Shown: positions 5,782 through 8,919 of the stretch, one piece after another
Layout: the number at the start of each line of letters is the position of its first letter
Position numbering within the stretch: position 1 is the first letter of the stretch
Origin: Planctomycetales bacterium
GTDB lineage: Bacteria; Planctomycetota; Planctomycetia; Isosphaerales; Isosphaeraceae
Direction of reading: 5' to 3'
Assembly: GCA_027451455.1 (NCBI GenBank)
Contig: DAIDJI010000176.1
Location: 1-8,919 of the forward strand
Length of the DNA: 8,919 nt
The notes under the pieces: generated by a model
The model's database searches: none
Told to the model about the DNA's origin: nothing
The model's input: the letters and a program-made list of their open reading frames with translations, nothing else
Position numbers and translations under genes: made by a program

Positions 5782-6945
5782 ATGACGACCGAGCGACGGC
5801 CGAAGTATCTGACGATCTCGGGGCTGATTGAGGACCAGATCCGGAGGGGAGACTGGCAGGACGGAATGCTTTTGAGCGCGCGTGGAATCGCGGAGGAGCA
5901 TCAGGTCTCGCCGGTGACGGCCTCGCGAGCGTTACAGGTCCTTCGGGACAAGGGTCTGATCCGGACGTTCGATCGGCTGGGCAGTTACTTGACGCCAGCG
6001 GCGCCGGCCGAGGGTTTGACGGCCCGCTGGGCTCTTTGCTTCCGCGTGACACCGGGCCCGTGGCACCAGGCGACGCTTTCGACCACGCGGGCTGGGTTTC
6101 AGCAGATGGCCCGGAGGCGAGGGATTGAACTGGACACCGAGTCATTCACCGAGGGTGTGATCGGCGGGCCCGTCGAGTTCCGACGCCGGGTCGACCGGGC
6201 AGTGGGGGCTGGGGTCTCGGGCGTTTTCTTCCTCCCATCGCGGGTCAGCGAAGAGTCGGCGCGTGAGGACGAGGCGATTCTGGCGTCGTGTCGGGACGCG
6301 GGGTTGCCGGTGGTCCTCGTCGAGCGGAATCTCCGGGGACCCAACCGGCCGCTTGATTACGACCTGGTAGCGATGGACGACGTGGACGGCGGTCTCCGAT
6401 GCACCGGACACCTGCTCGATCAGGGGAGGCGCCGAGTCGCCTTCGTGACGGGCTCGCCAACGAGCAGCCACGAGGGACGACTTGCGGGCTACCTGGCGGC
6501 CCTGCACTCCCATGGGAACGGCGACCGGATCCCGCCTCGCCCTCTGGTCCTGGAGCAGGACACTGATATCCCCCTCAAGGCTGCCTATCAGCGCCTTGCG
6601 GACCGTATCCTCGCCGATCGCGTCGATGGCGTCGTCTGCTTCCAGGACTACACCGCGATCGGATTGATCCTGGAACTGCTCACCCGGGGAGCCCGCATCC
6701 CTCGCGAGATCGCGCTGACCGGGTTCGACGACCTGCCGATTGGCGACTCTTTCGCGCTCGGTGTGACAACGTTCGCCCCGCCCGCTGACGCCATCGCAGA
6801 GGAGGCCCTCCGTCTGATGCGGCGACGGATCGAGGAACCTTCGGCGCCACCGCTCAAGGTCCTCGTTCCTGGCCGGCTGATCGTCCGCGAGAGCAGCGGT
6901 CCGCATCGCGAGGGACAGGGGAATGGGTCGAATCCCGGCCGATGA
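5782..6945 (+). CDS. GntR-family regulator with LacI-type sugar-binding domain (AraR-like architecture)
   Basis: A 387-residue DNA-binding regulator. Residues about 8-72 form a GntR winged helix-turn-helix: LIEDQIRRGDWQDG, LSARGIAEEHQVSPVTASRALQ (start 31) and LRDKGLIRTF. Residues about 82-370 form a periplasmic-binding-protein-like effector domain of the LacI type: VAMDDVDGG (start 196), GHLLDQGRRRVAFVTG, GRLAGYLAAL, VDGVVCFQDYTAIGL, IPREIALTGFDDLPIGD and the closing PGRLIVRESS. This order, GntR head on a LacI body, is that of AraR of Bacillus, so a sugar or sugar derivative is the likely ligand. The start is the ATG at 5782 with a modest GGTGAT site 5 bases before it. It is transcribed away from the sulfatase operon, and the space between holds a palindrome on the operon promoter. 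Control of that operon is therefore the best guess. Ligand identity and sign of regulation are unknown. Confidence 0.92.
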   Translation: MTTERRPKYLTISGLIEDQIRRGDWQDGMLLSARGIAEEHQVSPVTASRALQVLRDKGLIRTFDRLGSYLTPAAPAEGLTARWALCFRVTPGPWHQATLSTTRAGFQQMARRRGIELDTESFTEGVIGGPVEFRRRVDRAVGAGVSGVFFLPSRVSEESAREDEAILASCRDAGLPVVLVERNLRGPNRPLDYDLVAMDDVDGGLRCTGHLLDQGRRRVAFVTGSPTSSHEGRLAGYLAALHSHGNGDRIPPRPLVLEQDTDIPLKAAYQRLADRILADRVDGVVCFQDYTAIGLILELLTRGARIPREIALTGFDDLPIGDSFALGVTTFAPPADAIAEEALRLMRRRIEEPSAPPLKVLVPGRLIVRESSGPHREGQGNGSNPGR

Positions 6946-7063
6946 TCGTCGAACTCTCCGGGTCGGAGCCAGCCTTGGGCCTGCGGACGCGGGGATTCGC
7001 AACGGTTGAAGGACGTGATATCATATTGACGCAGATCGTCCCGACTCTCCGATGTGTTGGGGC

Positions 7064-7125
7064 CTCGGCGCGAGCCGAGAATAACACCGACCCCCCGGGC
7101 CGGCACCCCAAATGGGGCCGGGCCC
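7064..7125 (+). other. Two GC-rich hairpins between the regulator and TPR-sulfotransferase genes
   Basis: The first hairpin is CTCGGC-GCGA-GCCGAG (7064-7079): a perfect 6-bp stem closed by GCGA, a GNRA-type tetraloop. The second (7097-7125) has an outer stem GGGCCGG against CCGGGCCC with one bulged G, and an inner stem CCCC/GGGG around AAAT. Both lie in the 204-base gap between the genes, and the second ends 24 bases before the next ATG. They may end the regulator transcript or fold in the leader of the sulfotransferase mRNA. Neither is followed by a T-run. Confidence 0.45.
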
Positions 7126-7149
7126 CCTTCGATCGGGAATGCTTCGCCC

Positions 7150-8919
7150 ATGCAAGACGTCCTGACGACGGCCATCGAGATGCACCAGGGTGGCCGGCTC
7201 GTCGAAGCCGCCACCCTGTATCAAAAAGTCCTGGTCCAGGAGAAGGAAAACCCAATAGCGCTCCACCTGATGGGGGTGCTCCACCATCAGCGGGGCGAGC
7301 ACGACCGGGCCATCGAGATGATCGGCCGGGCGGTTGCCATCCGGCCGAACGTTCCCGCATTCCACGCGAACCTGGCCGAGGCTTATCGGGCTGTTGGGAA
7401 ACTCGATCGGGCAGCGGGATGCTGCCGGGCGGCTTTGGCCCTTTGGCCCGATTATCCGGAGGCCCACTGCAACCTCGGACTGGCCCTGCAAGGACTCGGC
7501 AAGCGGGAGGAGGCCGTTCTCGAATTCCGCCGCTCCCTGGAGCTACGCCCGGAGTTTGCCACGGCGCACAACAATCTGGGGATCGTCCTCCGCGACCTCG
7601 GCCGGCTCGACGAGGCGATGGAGCACTTTCGCCGGGCCGTTGAGCTCGACCCAAACTTCCCCCCGGCGCGGACCAACCTTGGACAGATGCTCCTGGACCG
7701 TGGTGAGGCTGAGGAGGCTTTGCCCCACTGCCAGGAGGCGGTTCGGCTCCAGCCCGACACTGCCGCGATGCATCACAATCTCGGCAACGCCTTTCGGGCG
7801 CTCGAGCGTTACGTCGAGGCCCGTGCTGCCTATTTGGAAGCACTCCGGATCGAGCCCGAACTGGCGACGGCCCACGCCCACCTCGGTTTGACCATGATTC
7901 GCGAGGGAAAGGCCGAGGAAGCCCTGCCCTGGGTCCGACGGGCCGTCGAGCTCGAACCAAACGATGCAGACTTCCGCGAGATCCTCGCTGAGGTTCACAT
8001 GGAGCGCGAGGAGCCCGCCGAGGCCATCGCGCACTTCGAGCGGGTCCTGGAGTTGGCGACCGAACCCCGTCCGTCCGTCCTGCTCTCGCTTGGCTGGGCC
8101 AAGCAGGAGGAGGGCCGCCTGATCGAGGCCCGGGCTCATTATGAGGAGGCGCTTCGGATCCAGCCCGATTCGGCCGCAGCCTATCTGAACGTCGGCGGGC
8201 TGGCCGAGGAACAGGGCCGGATGGAAGACGCCGAGGCTGCCTTCCGGACGGCACTTCGGATCCAGCCGATGTTTCCGATCCCCCACGCGAGACTCGCCAC
8301 CTTGCTCCGTGGCAAGCTTCCCGACGAGGACCTCGTGGCGTTGGAGCGTCGGCTGGAAGATCCAAGGCTTCCTCAGGGCCCGCGTGCCCGGCTCCTCTTT
8401 GCCCTTGCCCATGTGCTCGACGCTCGCGGCGACCACCCGAGGGCTGCCGCTTGCCTACGCGAGGCCAACGACATAAGTAAAGAGATGGCGAAGGGAGGGA
8501 ACCACGAGTATTTCCCGGCCGAGCACGAGCGATTCGTCGGCAACCTGCTCGCGACCTTCGACGCCGAATTCGTGTCCCGCCATGCCGGGACCGGTCACGA
8601 TTCACGCCGGCCGATCTTCATTTTCGGCCTGCCAAGGTCCGGGACCACGCTGGTCGAACAGGTGCTATCGAGCCACTCAGCAATCCACGGTGCCGGCGAG
8701 CTGAGGCTGGCACGCCAGACCTTCGAGGCGATCCCTACGTTGCTCGACCGGGGCAGTCCGCCGCTGGAGTCGGTCCCAATGCTCGACGGCCCCGCCTTAC
8801 GCCGGCTCGGCGAGCAGCACCTGGAGAAACTGCACGCGCTGGTCGGCGACCGCGCCGACCGCGTCGCTGACAAGATGCCCGATAACTACATGTATCTCGG
8901 ACTTCTCTCCCTGGTATTC
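7150..8919 (+). CDS. TPR-repeat sulfotransferase (3' partial)
   Basis: The frame is open from the ATG at 7150 to the window end (590 codons) without a stop, so the gene continues to the right. Residues 4-378 are eleven consecutive tetratricopeptide repeats of 34-35 residues (for example HNNLGIVLRDLGRLDEAMEH at 140). A less regular helical linker runs to about 487. A sulfotransferase domain (Sulfotransfer_3 type) then begins: FIFGLPRSGTTLVEQVLSSH from 490 is the 5'-phosphosulfate loop binding PAPS, with Arg496, Ser497 and Thr499/500. ADKMPDNYMYLGLL (573 onward) is the next conserved block. The product should transfer sulfate from PAPS to a substrate held by the repeats; protein tyrosine or glycan are both possible. 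Upstream, GGGA lies 11 bases before the ATG, a weak site. About 150-250 residues of the catalytic domain are probably missing. It lies beside the regulator and may or may not belong to its regulon. Confidence 0.93.
   Translation, partial: MQDVLTTAIEMHQGGRLVEAATLYQKVLVQEKENPIALHLMGVLHHQRGEHDRAIEMIGRAVAIRPNVPAFHANLAEAYRAVGKLDRAAGCCRAALALWPDYPEAHCNLGLALQGLGKREEAVLEFRRSLELRPEFATAHNNLGIVLRDLGRLDEAMEHFRRAVELDPNFPPARTNLGQMLLDRGEAEEALPHCQEAVRLQPDTAAMHHNLGNAFRALERYVEARAAYLEALRIEPELATAHAHLGLTMIREGKAEEALPWVRRAVELEPNDADFREILAEVHMEREEPAEAIAHFERVLELATEPRPSVLLSLGWAKQEEGRLIEARAHYEEALRIQPDSAAAYLNVGGLAEEQGRMEDAEAAFRTALRIQPMFPIPHARLATLLRGKLPDEDLVALERRLEDPRLPQGPRARLLFALAHVLDARGDHPRAAACLREANDISKEMAKGGNHEYFPAEHERFVGNLLATFDAEFVSRHAGTGHDSRRPIFIFGLPRSGTTLVEQVLSSHSAIHGAGELRLARQTFEAIPTLLDRGSPPLESVPMLDGPALRRLGEQHLEKLHALVGDRADRVADKMPDNYMYLGLLSLVF

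Noticed and set aside
7026..7055. TTGACG as a -35 box for the TPR-sulfotransferase gene
   Set aside because: No acceptable -10 box lies 16-18 bases downstream, so I do not call a promoter here.
7543..8436. A 297-codon open frame on the minus strand
   Set aside because: It is another shadow of the same TPR gene; its periodic Leu/Gly pattern is the antisense of the repeats.
6854..8605. A 583-codon open frame on the minus strand
   Set aside because: It is antisense to the TPR-sulfotransferase, whose plus-strand frame shows clear repeats and a PAPS loop. The minus-strand translation is Arg/Pro/Gly-rich low-complexity sequence typical of shadows in high-GC DNA.
1..8919. CRISPR arrays, tRNA or rRNA genes, insertion sequences
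   Set aside because: I found no regularly spaced direct repeats, no cloverleaf-like sequence and no transposase or terminal inverted repeats. The only tandem repeats are the TPR units, which are protein-level and diverged.

Overview
The window looks like the chromosome of a high-GC planctomycete, probably of the Isosphaeraceae/Gemmataceae type (inferred from gene content, not a taxonomic test). The markers are a DUF1559 type II pseudopilin-like protein with the H-x9-DG motif, a small lipoprotein with a carboxypeptidase-regulatory-like fold, a formylglycine sulfatase, a DUF5658-type membrane protein and a large TPR-sulfotransferase.

Layout. (1) 2-877 (+): an open frame running in from the left edge. 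It joins the C-terminal half of an ABC transporter ATPase, a Gln-rich stretch, half of a zinc ribbon and a three-helix DUF5658-like membrane domain. A sharp change in codon use near position 331 suggests the frame is chimeric. (2) 875-900: an inverted repeat covering both convergent stop codons, a probable two-way terminator. (3) 5428 down to 898 (-): four tightly packed genes that look like one operon: pseudopilin (DUF1559), lipoprotein, secreted sulfatase and Tat-exported purple-acid-phosphatase-like enzyme. Gaps are 57, 4 and 24 bases. (4) 5429-5781: a 353-base divergent control region. It holds a sigma70-like promoter for the operon whose -10 box lies inside a perfect 15-base palindrome, and a second, weaker palindrome just before the regulator gene. 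(5) 5782-6945 (+): a GntR-type regulator with a LacI-like sugar-binding domain. (6) 6946-7149: two GC-rich hairpins. (7) 7150 to the right edge (+): a TPR protein with about 11 repeats, entering a PAPS-binding sulfotransferase domain that is cut by the window end.

How they may work together (inference): the regulator senses a sugar-like ligand and controls the divergent operon through the palindrome on its promoter. The operon would send two hydrolases, one removing sulfate and one removing phosphate, beyond the cytoplasmic membrane, together with two surface proteins. A sulfotransferase of opposite chemistry lies on the other side of the regulator. The most interesting candidate is this regulator-plus-four-gene unit. 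Each part belongs to a known family; the combination and its control site are what deserve testing.
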